Below are positions 34,773-44,700 of a DNA stretch of 64,000 bases, one piece after another; the first letter of the stretch is position 1, and each line of letters starts with the position of its first letter. Origin of the DNA: JACKII01 sp963807085 (GTDB lineage Bacteria; Pseudomonadota; Alphaproteobacteria; Bin95); NCBI GenBank assembly GCA_963807085.1, contig CAWEBB010000029.1, positions 62,001 through 126,000 of the forward strand, in the 5' to 3' direction. The notes under the pieces are model-generated. The model saw only the letters and a program-made list of their open reading frames with translations, did not search any database and had not been told where the DNA came from. Made by a program: the position numbers and the translations under genes.

Positions 34773-35771
34773 ATGGACGTTCGAAACGGGTTTATCGACA
34801 GCATTGGCAATACGCCGCTTATCCGCCTGCGCCGCGTCTCGGACGCTACCGGCTGCGAGATTTTGGGCAAGGCGGAGTTCATGAATCCGGGCGGCTCCGT
34901 GAAAGATCGCGCCGCGCTCGCCATTGTGAAAGATGCGGAGGCAAAGGGGCTGCTGCGCCCTGGCGGCGTCATTGTCGAGGGGACCGCGGGCAATACCGGC
35001 ATCGGTCTGGCATTGGTGGCGAACGCGCGCGGCTATAAGACCGTGATCGTGATCCCGGAAACCCAGACCCAGGAAAAGAAGGACATGCTGCGCCTCTGCG
35101 GCGCCGACCTGCGCGAGGTGCCGGCCGTGCCGTATCGCGACCCGAACAATTATGTGAAATATTCTGGCCGCCTGGCCGAGGAAATCGCCGCCGAGAACCC
35201 GGCCGGCGCGATCTGGGCGAACCAGTTCGACAATGTCGCCAACCGCCAAGGCCATTACGAGACCACCGGTCCGGAAATCTGGCGCCAGACGGACGGCCGG
35301 GTGGACGGCTTTATCTGCGCCGTCGGCTCGGGCGGCACGCTGGCAGGCGTCGCGCAATATTTGCAGGAGCAGAAGGCCGACGTGAAGATCGGCATCGCCG
35401 ATCCGCCGGGCGCGGCCCTCTATGAGTATTACAAGAACGGCGAATTGAAATCGGAAGGTTCCTCGATTACCGAAGGCATCGGCCAGGGTCGGATCACTGC
35501 CAACCTGGAGGGGCTGACGGTGGACATGCCCTACCAAATACCCGATGCGGAAGCGCTGCAGGTCGCCTTTGATCTGCTGTCGCAGGAGGGGCTGGCGCTG
35601 GGGTCGTCCAGCGGCGTCAATGTCGCGGGCGCAATCCGCATGGCCAAGGACCTGGGGCGGGGTCACACGATTGTGACGGTCCTGTGCGACGGAGCGGCGA
35701 AATACCAGTCGAAAATGTTTAATCGGGCCTTCCTGGAGGAGAAGGGGCTGCCCGTGCCCGATTGGCTGTAG
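34773..35771 (+). CDS. cysK: Cysteine synthase A (O-acetylserine sulfhydrylase)
   Basis: The 332-residue PLP enzyme converts O-acetylserine and sulfide to cysteine. ATG 34773 begins MDVRNGFIDSIGNTPLIRLR; PLP lysine is in NPGGSVKDRAA, the phosphate cradle in TAGNTGIGLA, and GSGGTLAGVAQYL and SSGVNVAGAI complete the fold. C-terminal PDWL is present. It lies back to back with cysE, whose product supplies its substrate. An in-frame ATG at 34731 is less likely because the homology begins at 34773. Confidence 0.95.
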   Translation: MDVRNGFIDSIGNTPLIRLRRVSDATGCEILGKAEFMNPGGSVKDRAALAIVKDAEAKGLLRPGGVIVEGTAGNTGIGLALVANARGYKTVIVIPETQTQEKKDMLRLCGADLREVPAVPYRDPNNYVKYSGRLAEEIAAENPAGAIWANQFDNVANRQGHYETTGPEIWRQTDGRVDGFICAVGSGGTLAGVAQYLQEQKADVKIGIADPPGAALYEYYKNGELKSEGSSITEGIGQGRITANLEGLTVDMPYQIPDAEALQVAFDLLSQEGLALGSSSGVNVAGAIRMAKDLGRGHTIVTVLCDGAAKYQSKMFNRAFLEEKGLPVPDWL

Positions 35772-36044
35772 CCATCCTGGCGTCCGGCGTTGCCAACCGA
35801 CGACGTTGCCAACCGACGAAGATGTTGGCTTCTGCGCACCCTTTGATGAACGTCGCGGTCAACCGCGAACAGCCCGGGCGCGTGCTTTTCCCAGCCGCAA
35901 CTCGTGGGCGATTAAAATGCTGGGTCCGGTGTGACTTTCTTCACCTCTAATGTTGGATATATGCGTTACTTTGTCTCGTAACGGACAGCAAACGATCCGA
36001 ATTGGCGGTGCTTGCGGTTCGTTCTTCGAGGAAAGGAAGGCGTT
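35772..36044. other. Gap between cysK and DUF1127 gene
   Basis: 273 bases with no supported gene and no strong hairpin. It contains the upstream region of the DUF1127 gene with TTATGACC and GAAAGGAAGG near 36030. Confidence 0.35.
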
Positions 36045-36263
36045 ATGACCAGCTCTATACCCGCCGCTAAGGTCTCCGGTCCTGCTGTAGTTATGCCGCC
36101 CAAAGTCGGTCTCGCCGGTTGTTTCATTGGGATGGCCCGCTGGCGCGGCCGCTTCCGCCAGCGGCGGGAACTGTGCAATCTGGACGCTCGGATGCTGGAC
36201 GATATCGGCATGACCAGAGCCCAGGCGCTGGCCGAAGCGCAAAAGCCGTGGTGGCGCGCTTGA
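36045..36263 (+). CDS. DUF1127-domain small protein
   Basis: The 72-residue basic protein starts at ATG 36045 behind GGAAGG. The DUF1127 motif RQRRELCNLDARMLDDIGMTRAQ is present, seen here as RFRQRRELCNLDAR and MLDDIGMTRAQ. In Alphaproteobacteria these proteins act in RNA-linked regulation, phosphate or stress control. This role is family knowledge, not shown here. Confidence 0.88.
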   Translation: MTSSIPAAKVSGPAVVMPPKVGLAGCFIGMARWRGRFRQRRELCNLDARMLDDIGMTRAQALAEAQKPWWRA

Positions 36264-36294
36264 GGCAAGTCGGAAGCACTCCTGGATTGGCATC

Positions 36295-37398
36295 TTAGCC
36301 ACCGTAAAGCCGCTTCAGGAAACCGTTGGCCGCCTGACCGTCGATCCAGCGCAGCACGACCACCAGATCGCGCTCGCGGTCGATGATGACACGGTTGGCG
36401 CCCGCACCATGCATCATGAGCAGGTGTGCGGGCGCATTCGGGTACTGGGCCCGCGCGGTGTTCAGCCAGAACATCAGGCCATAGCTGGCGTTGAGCGGGG
36501 AGGGGGTTGCCGCCTGCTCCAGATAGGCGCGCGAGATGAGTTGCCTACCCTCCCACACGCCATCGCGGGCAACCAGCAAGCCCGCGCGCGCCAGATCGTA
36601 GGCGGAGATGAACATGCCGCCGCCCCAATGGCCGCCGCCGGAGACACTCTGCACCGGCCGGCCGCCGGCCTTCACCCAGGAATTCTTGTAGCCCTGCCAC
36701 TCCCAGGTGGGGCTCGCGCCGATCGGGTCCATGATTCGGCTTTTCAGTACCGATGGCAAACCGCGGCCCACGACCCGAAGCGCGGCGAGCGCCAGGCGGT
36801 TCACCCGTACATCGTTGTATTCCCAGTGACTGCCGGGTTTCGCCAGTGGCCGGGCCTCGCCCTTTGCCGCGTTCTGGCCTTCGGTTGAAAGCTCGCGGTT
36901 GCGGTCGACCAGATCGGGCTTGCCCCACAGCGTGCCCTCCCATTCGCTGGTGAGTTGCAGCAGGTGGCGCCAGGTGATGGCCGCGTTCTGCTCGCCCTCG
37001 AAGCCGCCATCGTCCACCAGCTCACGCACCGGCGCGTCCAGGTCCGGGATCAGGCCGTCGTCATGGGCGAGGCCGACACAGAGCGAGATGAAGGATTTCG
37101 CCACGCTGAAGGTCATGTCCGGCCGCCAGGGCATGCCCCATTCGGCCACGATCTTGCCCTGCGCGACGACTAGCCCCGCCGGGCCGCCGCGGCCACGGGT
37201 GGGGCCGATAATCTCGTTCCAGGGCGGGGGCTCGAAGTGGCCCGTCTCCAGGTGCCGCGTCAGGTTCCGGTTCCAAGGCGACTCGTGCGCCTCTGCGTGG
37301 GCGACCGCATCCTTGACGCCATCAGGATTCAGACCGGCCTCTTGCGGCCGGGCGCGGGCCCAGGTGCTTTCGCCAAATGGCGGAAAATAGAGCGGCAT
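36295..37398 (-). CDS. Serine hydrolase (class C beta-lactamase family)
   Basis: The 367-residue protein starts at ATG 37398 (MPLYFPPFGES). It has the serine-beta-lactamase/esterase motifs: SVAK (SxxK, nucleophile Ser and general base Lys), WEYNDVRVN (YxN) and MHGAGANR (HxG). TFSVAKSFISLCVGLAHDDG and WRHLLQLTSEWEG match the 6-aminohexanoate hydrolase/EstB type. No signal peptide was seen, so it is probably a cytosolic esterase rather than a beta-lactamase. Substrate unknown. Confidence 0.88.
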   Translation of the reverse strand: MPLYFPPFGESTWARARPQEAGLNPDGVKDAVAHAEAHESPWNRNLTRHLETGHFEPPPWNEIIGPTRGRGGPAGLVVAQGKIVAEWGMPWRPDMTFSVAKSFISLCVGLAHDDGLIPDLDAPVRELVDDGGFEGEQNAAITWRHLLQLTSEWEGTLWGKPDLVDRNRELSTEGQNAAKGEARPLAKPGSHWEYNDVRVNRLALAALRVVGRGLPSVLKSRIMDPIGASPTWEWQGYKNSWVKAGGRPVQSVSGGGHWGGGMFISAYDLARAGLLVARDGVWEGRQLISRAYLEQAATPSPLNASYGLMFWLNTARAQYPNAPAHLLMMHGAGANRVIIDRERDLVVVLRWIDGQAANGFLKRLYGG

Positions 37399-37490
37399 CG
37401 GCGGGATCCTTCCTAAAAGCCGGCTTTGTCTTATAGCCATTGCGGATCGGCTTGCGTAGACCAGGGTAAAATGCGAAAGGAATGTTGCCG

Positions 37491-38423
37491 ATGGTATCGA
37501 TAGTTTTCAGGGCCGGTGCGGGAGACCCCTCAGGCTGGGAGCGGGAGCTGCGCGGGCGTATCCCCGATCTGGACTGGCGCGTCTGGCCCGATGTCGGCGA
37601 CCCCGCCACGGTCGATTTTGTGCTGGCGTTCAAGGTGGATGCCGGGTTTTTCGGGCAATTCCCAAACCTGAAAGGCATTCTGGCGACCGGCGCCGGCGTC
37701 GATGGCATATTTGCCGACCCCGATGTGCCGCTGCACCTGCCCATCGCGCGGATCGTCGACCCGTACATGACCCAGCAGATGGTGCAGTGGGCGGCCTATG
37801 GCGTGCTGCATTTCTACCGCCGCTTTGATGAATACCGGAAAATGCAGCGGCGCGCGCACTGGGAGGAATTAGGCGAGCCGTCGCGCCATCCGCCCAAGGT
37901 TGGGGTGCTGGGCTTTGGCGAGATCGGTAGCGCCATCGGCCGCGGATTGTTGGCGCTGGGTTTTCGCGTGCACGGCTGGACGCGGACGCCGCGGGATCTG
38001 GGACCGATGCCGAACTACGCGGGCATGGAGCAGTTGGATACATTCCTTGCGGAAAGCCATTTTTTGGTCTGCTCGTTACCGCTGACGCCGGAGACAATTG
38101 GCATTCTGGACCGCGCGCGCCTGTCGAAACTGCCGGAAGGGGCGGTGCTGCTGAACCTGGCGCGGGGCGCCCATGTGATGACGGACGACCTGTTGGCGCT
38201 GCTGGACGAGGGGCATTTGCTGGGCGCGGTCCTGGATGTGACCGAGCCGGAGCCTCTGCCGCCGGAGCACAAGCTGTGGCACCAGCCGGGCGTGATCATT
38301 ACCCCGCACGAAAGCGGTCTGACCACACCGGCCACCGCGGCCGACCAGGTGGCGGAGAATATGCGCCGGATTCTGGCCGGGAAGAAGGTCACCAACCCTG
38401 TGGATGCGGCGCGAGGGTATTGA
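37491..38423 (+). CDS. ghrA: 2-hydroxyacid dehydrogenase, glyoxylate/hydroxypyruvate reductase A type
   Basis: The 310-residue D-isomer-specific dehydrogenase begins at ATG 37491, with AAAGGA 9 bases upstream (an ATG at 37482 lies too close). NAD(P)-binding GFGEIGSAIGRGL, SLPLTPETIGIL, NLARGAHV, AVLDVTEPEPLP with catalytic Glu, and ITPHESGLTTP with the catalytic His are intact. The YMTQQMVQWAAYGVL region matches GhrA. It reduces glyoxylate/hydroxypyruvate. Divergent from the hydrolase gene with about 90 bp between. Confidence 0.9.
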   Translation: MVSIVFRAGAGDPSGWERELRGRIPDLDWRVWPDVGDPATVDFVLAFKVDAGFFGQFPNLKGILATGAGVDGIFADPDVPLHLPIARIVDPYMTQQMVQWAAYGVLHFYRRFDEYRKMQRRAHWEELGEPSRHPPKVGVLGFGEIGSAIGRGLLALGFRVHGWTRTPRDLGPMPNYAGMEQLDTFLAESHFLVCSLPLTPETIGILDRARLSKLPEGAVLLNLARGAHVMTDDLLALLDEGHLLGAVLDVTEPEPLPPEHKLWHQPGVIITPHESGLTTPATAADQVAENMRRILAGKKVTNPVDAARGY

Positions 38424-38823
38424 TGCTGGCGCATCGAACGAGCACGCATCCAGCTACATATGAGTGGCACGTCCCGAAGTGCTCCGCATGATGCCGACCA
38501 AGGATTGGTCTTCGGCTCAACGATGGTTGCCCCATGATATCGCGACATGGTTAACCAGCAACTGAACATGCATGCTCATGACTTCGCATTGTGAGTTCTG
38601 ATCTCCTGAAGAGATGTGGCCGGCATGTGGCGGATACCCGGTATCATTTGATAACCTACTGAAATATAGGAGATTTTACTGGCTTAAGCCTTTTAAGTAT
38701 ACAAAGTAATTGCATGATTATGACGACCTCTATACAGATGTATGTAGCAGAGGAAGAGATGAGTCTTCGCCCGACCATTGTTGACCGGACGGATGATAGG
38801 GCGGCACAAGGAGTTAGAGTGTA
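38424..38823. other. 400-bp region upstream of the PEP-CTERM-like gene
   Basis: AT-richer than the coding neighbours around 38640-38720. No reading frame with a ribosome site is supported. It is presumably the control region for the secreted protein gene. A TGGC-N11-like TGGC pair at 38617-38631 resembles a weak sigma-54 site but is not convincing. Confidence 0.4.
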
Positions 38824-39525
38824 ATGTCTATAATTAAAGCTGCGGCTCTGGCCGTGATTGCAGTATTTTCGGTAGGTACGGCGGGTGCCACACCGGTCCT
38901 CTCCGGCGATGGCACCGAAACGTGCGTTTTGGGGACACCGCTAGGTGGCGGTGCCTGCAGCGTCGTTTCGGTCGATCCCTATCCAGCTTGGCACACGTTG
39001 AGCACGGCCAAATGGATCAGCTATGGTGATACCGGATACAAGGGTACGTTGCTCGCGCCGACCACCGGCACGACGCCGCTGTTCTCGGTCTCGGAACAGC
39101 TCAATGTGACGGTGAAATCGCAGTTGTTACTGTCCGTTTGGGCGGACGATACGGCCGGGGTATTCCTCAACAGCACACAATTGACGTCGCAGGTCGGCTC
39201 AGGACCGAATTTCAGCCAGGACACCTGCGCAAAAGGCAGTCTCGGCTGTGAGCCCGGAGAGGAAGGCGTCTTCATGGTTCAACTCGACCCTGGCATTCAT
39301 AACCTGACGTTCGAAGCCTACCAGGTCGGAACAGGGCTGACGACGACCATCAACCCGTTTGGTTTGATGTACTCGGGGGAACTGATGCCGTTTCCGAGCG
39401 AGGCCGGGACCGCGGGCGGTAGCGCGACACCGATGGCGACTCCGGTGCCGGCGTCGGGTTTACTCCTAGCGGGAGCCTTGGTGGGGTTTGGCCTGCTTCG
39501 GCGGCGGCAGCAAGCGCGCCGATAG
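38824..39525 (+). CDS. Secreted protein with PEP-CTERM-like (VPxxG) sorting tail
   Basis: The 233-residue protein starts at ATG 38824 with GGAG upstream. A signal peptide (ALAVIAVFSVGTAGA) precedes a beta-rich body (LYVS-like SVSEQLNVTVKSQLLLSVWADDTAGVFLN, with three Cys pairs) and the C-terminus is TPVPASGLLLAGALVGFGL plus LRRRQQARR: a Pro-rich cut site, hydrophobic helix, and Arg cluster as in PEP-CTERM/VPxxx-CTERM exosortase substrates. The processing enzyme is not in this window. Gene is not in an operon. Confidence 0.75.
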   Translation: MSIIKAAALAVIAVFSVGTAGATPVLSGDGTETCVLGTPLGGGACSVVSVDPYPAWHTLSTAKWISYGDTGYKGTLLAPTTGTTPLFSVSEQLNVTVKSQLLLSVWADDTAGVFLNSTQLTSQVGSGPNFSQDTCAKGSLGCEPGEEGVFMVQLDPGIHNLTFEAYQVGTGLTTTINPFGLMYSGELMPFPSEAGTAGGSATPMATPVPASGLLLAGALVGFGLLRRRQQARR

Positions 39526-39538
39526 CAGCGTGCACTGC

Positions 39539-40552
39539 CTATTCCGCGCCGGGCACGCCCATTGTCGTCGAGTACTCGAAGCGTAGAACCTCGTCGGGCC
39601 GCAGCCGCTTGAAGATGGCATGGGCGGCCATGGCGGCCTCGCTGAAACCGGTCAGTATCAGCTTGAGCTTGCCGGGATATGTCGCGACATCGCCAATGGC
39701 ATAAAGGCCGGGGCGCGAGGTCTCGCAGGTCTCCATGGCGACCGCGACATGCTTGTGCTCCAGGGCCATGCCCCAATCGGCAACGGGGCCGAGATCCATG
39801 GACAGGCCGAAAAACGGCAGCAGCACGTCCGCCTCCAGGCGGCGCTCCTCACCCTTCAGGGTGCGGACGATGACGGCGCTGAGCGTATCCCCACCTTCCA
39901 GCGCATGCAGTTGGTAGGGAACCACCAGCTCGATAGTTCCTGCCGCCGCCAATTCCCGCAGGCGGCGCTCGCTTTCGGGCGCGGCCCGGAACTTGTCCCG
40001 CCGGTGCACGACGGCGACGGACTCGGCCAGCTCGCTGAGGGAAATGGCCCAGTCGACGGCAGAGTCGCCGCCGCCGCCGATGACGACCCGCTTGCCGCGA
40101 AAGGCTTCCCGCCGCTCGACCAGGTAAAAGACGCTGTTGCCTTCGAAGCGATGTATGCTTTCGAGCGGCGGCCGGTTCGGGCCGAAGGCGCCGACGCCGG
40201 CCGCGACAATCACCGCGCCCGCGTCTACCTGAACGCCGGCGGCGGTCTCCACCAGAAAGCGCCCGCCCGGCCGTTCTTCCAGGCGGACGACAGGCGCGCC
40301 AAGATGATAGACGGGGTCGAAGGGCCGGGCCTGCTCGGCCAGCCGGTCGATCAGCTCGTGGGCGCCGATGATGGGATAGCCGGGGATGTCGTAGATCGGC
40401 TTTTCCGGATAGAGCGCGACGCACTGGCCGCCGGCCGCCTCCAGCGCATCCAACACATGGCATTTCAGGCCCACCATGCCGAGTTCGAAGATGGCGAACA
40501 GGCCAACCGGACCCGCGCCTATTACGGCGACGTCAGTCTGATGTACGGGCAT
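39539..40552 (-). CDS. Ferredoxin-NADP reductase / thioredoxin-reductase-like flavoprotein
   Basis: The 337-residue FAD/NAD(P) protein has TDVAVIGAGPVGLFAIFELG (FAD), GGGGDSAVDWA (NADP) and YAIGDVATYPGKLKLILTGFSEA (second FAD contact). It lacks the CxxC of thioredoxin reductases; the layout matches YumC-type ferredoxin/flavodoxin-NADP+ reductases that move electrons from NADPH. ATG 40552 follows TTG alternatives; a TTG at 40561 is possible. Confidence 0.88.
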   Translation of the reverse strand: MPVHQTDVAVIGAGPVGLFAIFELGMVGLKCHVLDALEAAGGQCVALYPEKPIYDIPGYPIIGAHELIDRLAEQARPFDPVYHLGAPVVRLEERPGGRFLVETAAGVQVDAGAVIVAAGVGAFGPNRPPLESIHRFEGNSVFYLVERREAFRGKRVVIGGGGDSAVDWAISLSELAESVAVVHRRDKFRAAPESERRLRELAAAGTIELVVPYQLHALEGGDTLSAVIVRTLKGEERRLEADVLLPFFGLSMDLGPVADWGMALEHKHVAVAMETCETSRPGLYAIGDVATYPGKLKLILTGFSEAAMAAHAIFKRLRPDEVLRFEYSTTMGVPGAE

Positions 40553-40694
40553 AGTTATCAAAGGGCATATCTATTGGGGAACATATCGGTGTCCGGGCAT
40601 ATGCAAGCGATCTCCGTCGGGTGACGCGGCGCCGGCGTCACCTTGGCGAGACCGAGCCGGAAGGCAACACGCCTTGGGGCGATATCCATAGCGC

Positions 40695-41069
40695 CTAGGC
40701 CAGTCGGTCCTTGGGGTGGTTCTGACCGTCAAACGGCACGATTGTCAGTGCGGATTCGATGTCGTTAAAGCGATCCAAGCAGCGCACGTTCACTGCATAG
40801 CGCTCCGGGTGCATGCGCGGCCGCGTCAATACGTGGATGCCGCAAGTGGAACAGAACCAGTGCGAGGCGGTTTTCGTGCCGAACTGATAGTTGGTCAGCG
40901 CGTCCTCGCCCTGGGTAATCGTCAGTTCCGACTCCTCTGCGGACGCCAGCAAGATGCCTTTTTTGGTGCAAAGCGAGCAATCGCATGCAACCGCTTCGGT
41001 AAGCTCCTGCGGTTTGGTCAGGGAAAACCGGACCGCACCGCAATGACAACCGCCATCATAGGTTGGCAT
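40695..41069 (-). CDS. GFA-family protein
   Basis: The 124-residue protein has GGCHCGAVRF, CDCSLCTKKG and WFCSTCGIHV zinc motifs. It starts at ATG 41069, six bases after the greA stop, so co-transcribed with greA. Function of this GFA subgroup is unknown. Two GFA proteins occur in the window. Confidence 0.87.
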   Translation of the reverse strand: MPTYDGGCHCGAVRFSLTKPQELTEAVACDCSLCTKKGILLASAEESELTITQGEDALTNYQFGTKTASHWFCSTCGIHVLTRPRMHPERYAVNVRCLDRFNDIESALTIVPFDGQNHPKDRLA

Positions 41070-41075
41070 CACCAC

Positions 41076-41552
41076 CTACCGGTACTCGACGGAGGCGACT
41101 TCATAGAAGCGCGAGCCGGACGGGGCGAGCACCTCGACCTGGTCGCCGGCCTCCTTGCCGATTAGCGCGCGCGCCATGGGTGAGGTGATAGAGATGCGGC
41201 CATTGTCGATATCGGATTCGTCCGCGCCCACGATCTGGAACTGGGATTCCTCCTCTGACTCCTCGTCGATCACCACGACGGTCGCCCCAAACTTCACGGA
41301 TTCGGTGCCCGACATGTTGGCAGGGTCAATGATTTCCGCGCGGCTGGTCTTGTCTTCCAGCTCGGCAATGCGGCCTTCGATGAAGGCCTGCCGGTCTTTC
41401 GCGGCGTGATATTCGGCATTTTCGGAAAGATCACCATGCGCGCGTGCCTCGGAAATGGCGCGAATGATCGCCGGGCGGTCTTCCGCCTTCAGCCGGCGCA
41501 ATTCTTCCTCGAGCCTTTGATAGCCCTCGGGTGTCATCGGAACTTTATCCAT
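41076..41552 (-). CDS. greA: Transcription elongation factor GreA
   Basis: The 158-residue protein rescues backtracked RNA polymerase by stimulating transcript cleavage. N-terminal coiled coil (GYQRLEEELRRLKAEDRPAIIRAISEARAHGDLSENAEYHAAKDRQAFIEGRI in pieces: HGDLSENAEYHAAKDRQ) carries the acidic tip DLSENAEY; C-terminal FKBP-like part has SPMARALIGKEAGDQVEV. Length is typical (158 in E. coli). Confidence 0.97.
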   Translation of the reverse strand: MDKVPMTPEGYQRLEEELRRLKAEDRPAIIRAISEARAHGDLSENAEYHAAKDRQAFIEGRIAELEDKTSRAEIIDPANMSGTESVKFGATVVVIDEESEEESQFQIVGADESDIDNGRISITSPMARALIGKEAGDQVEVLAPSGSRFYEVASVEYR

Positions 41553-41768
41553 CCCAAACCCTCCAGAACGAGGAAAAGCTGCACACCGCAGCTAGGCCTC
41601 ATAGTGCATCATGTTCTTTTCGTTCTCGCCCGGACAGTCATCCAGAAAAGCACGTTCATCCTGCTCTGATATTGATCGTAAGCGTCCGTTGCGCCGGGAC
41701 AAGCTTTTCATACTGCCTGCAGCGGCCCCCACCGCCCTTATTGCTTGCCTGCTGGCCGTTGCGTGGGA

Positions 41769-44700
41769 CTAGAACAAACCCTCAAAATAAGCTTGCAGCG
41801 GCTGTACTTCAAGGTTTCCTTCGCAAAGGGCCGAGATAGCCTCTACCGTGCAGCGTGCGCCGGCAAGCGTCGTATAATAAGGCACTCGCTCGCTTAGGGC
41901 TGCCCGGCGCAAGCTGAAGGAGTCTGCTACCGACTGCTTGCCTTCGGACGTGTTGATAACCAGTTGCACGTCGCCGTTGCGGATGATGTCAACGATATGC
42001 GGACGGCCTTCCAAGACCTTGTTCACCCGATCCGCCTGCAGTCCCGCGTCTTGCAATGCTTTCTGGGTCCCGCCGGTCGCGATGATTTTGAAGCCCAGTT
42101 CCGCGAGCCGCTGAGCCGGGGCGATGATCGCGGCCTTGTCGCCGTCACGCACCGAGATGAACACGGTCCCGGACTGCGGCAGCATGGAGCCGGCGCCAAG
42201 CTGGGACTTGGCGAAGGCGCGGCCGAAATCGCGGTCGATGCCCATCACCTCGCCGGTCGACTTCATTTCCGGCCCGAGCAAGGTATCTACACCGGGGAAG
42301 CGGGCGAACGGGAAGACGGCTTCCTTTACCGCCATATGCTTAGGCGTCAGGTTGATCGGAGGGAAATCGCCAAGTTTCTCGCCCGCCATCAACCGGGCTG
42401 CGATCTTGGCGATGGCGGCGCCGGTGGCCTTGGCCACGAAGGGTACCGTGCGGCTCGCGCGCGGATTGACCTCCAGGATATAAATCTGGAACTCGCCGTC
42501 TTCCTTGCGCACCGCAAACTGCGTGTTCATCAGGCCGACCACGTCCAGCGCCTTGGCGAGGCGGACGGTCTGGCGCTTGATCTCCTCCACCGTTTCGCCG
42601 GGCAGGGAATAGGGCGGCAGCGAGCAGGCGCTGTCGCCGGAATGAACGCCGGCTTCCTCGATATGTTCCATGATGCCGGCAACGCGGACTTCCTCCCCAT
42701 CGGAGAGGGCGTCCACATCCACTTCAATCGCGTCTTTCAGGTACGAGTCGACCAACACGGGGCTGGCGCCCGAAACTTGCACGGCGGTCGCGATATAGTT
42801 CCGCAGTCCCTCCACGTCGTGGACGATCTGCATGGCGCGCCCGCCCAGCACATAGGAGGGGCGGAGCAGCACGGGATAGCCGACGGTTTCGGCGACCCGC
42901 TCCGCTTCGGCGAGCGAGGTGGCGGTACCATTCGGCGGCTGCTTCAGGCCAGTTTCTGCAAGCAACGCCTGAAAGCGCTTGCGATCTTCGGCAAGGTCGA
43001 TGGCGTCGGGTGAGGTGCCGAGGATGGGAATGCCGGCGTCTTGTAGGGCTTCGGCCAGCTTCAGCGGCGTCTGGCCGCCGAATTGGACGATGACGCCTTT
43101 CAGCGTGCCGTTGGACTGCTCCTTCCGGGCAATCGCGATCACGTCCTCGGCGGTCAGCGGCTCGAAATACAGGCGGTCGGCGGTGTCATAGTCGGTGGAG
43201 ACGGTTTCCGGGTTGCAGTTGACCATGATGGTCTCGTACCCCGCTTCGCTGAGGGCAAAGACCGCATGGACGCAGCAATAGTCGAATTCGATGCCCTGGC
43301 CGATGCGGTTCGGGCCGCCGCCGAGGATCATGATCTTGGTGCGGTCGGTCGGCTCCGCCTCGCATTCCGGCTCCAGCGCGCCGTCGCCCTCGAACGTCGA
43401 GTAGAGATAGGGCGTTGCGGATGCAAATTCCGCCGCGCAGGTATCGATGCGTTTGTAGACCGGATGCACGCCGAGCTGCACGCGCATGGCGGCGACCGCG
43501 CTTTCCCGGATGCCACCGAGCTCGGCCAGGCGGGCGTCGGAGAAGCCCTGGCGTTTCAGGCGCCAGAACTCATGTGCGCTCTCGGGCAGGCCATTGACCC
43601 TAATCTCGGTCTCCGTCGCGACGAGGGCCTGGATCTGTTCGAGGAACCACGGATCGTACTTGCAGGCCGCCCGGATGCGTTCGACCGACAGGCCGCGCCG
43701 GAATGCCTGGGCGATGACCAGCAGCCGGTCCGGCCGGGGCTGGGCGAGTGCGGCAATGACCGCTTCGGTGTCGCCGCCGCCGCCAAGGGCGACCTCGTTC
43801 AGACCGGTCAGGCCGGTTTCCAGCGAGCGCAAGGCTTTTTGCAGCGACTCGGCAAAACAGCGGCCGACGGACATGACCTCCCCCACCGATTTCATCGAGG
43901 TGTTGAGCAACTGTTCGGTGCCCGGAAACTTCTCGAAGGTAAAGCGGGGCATCTTGGTGACGATATAGTCGATGGTCGGCTCGAACGAGGCGGGCGTGAC
44001 CTTGGTGATGTCGTTGTCGAGTTCGTCCAGCGTGTAGCCGACCGCCAGCTTGGCCGCGATCTTGGCGATGGGAAAGCCGGTGGCCTTCGACGCCAGCGCG
44101 GACGAGCGCGAGACGCGGGGGTTCATCTCGATCACGATCAGGCGGCCGGTTTCCGGATCGACCGCGAACTGTACGTTGGAGCCGCCGGTATCGACGCCGA
44201 TCTCGCGCAGGCACGCGATCGAGGCGTCGCGCATGATCTGGTATTCTTTGTCCGTCAGGGTCAGCGCCGGGGCCACCGTGACGGAGTCGCCGGTATGCAC
44301 GCCCATCGGGTCGATGTTTTCGATGGAGCAAATGATGATGCAGTTGTCCGCCTGGTCGCGGACCACCTCCATCTCATACTCTTTCCAGCCGACGACGCTT
44401 TCGTCGATCAACACCTGGCCGACCGGCGATACCTCCAGGCCATTGCGCACGATCTGTTCGTACTCGTCCCGGTTATAGGCGATGCCCCCGCCCTGGCCGC
44501 CCAGCGTATAGGAGGGGCGGACGACGGCGGGCAGCCCGATATCGGCCAGCGCGCCCTTGGCCTGGTCCCAGGTGGTGACGATGGCGCTTTTGGGCGATTC
44601 CAGGCCGATGCGGGTCATTGCGTCCCGGAACAATTCGCGGTCCTCGGCCTTGGCGATGGCGTCCCGTCGTGCGCCGATCAGCTCCACCCCGAATTCGGCG

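Noticed and set aside
38617..38631. Possible sigma-54 promoter (TGGC...TGGC) upstream of the PEP-CTERM-like gene
   Set aside because: About eight of eleven consensus bases match but it lies about 190 bp from the start with no visible activator site; too weak to list.
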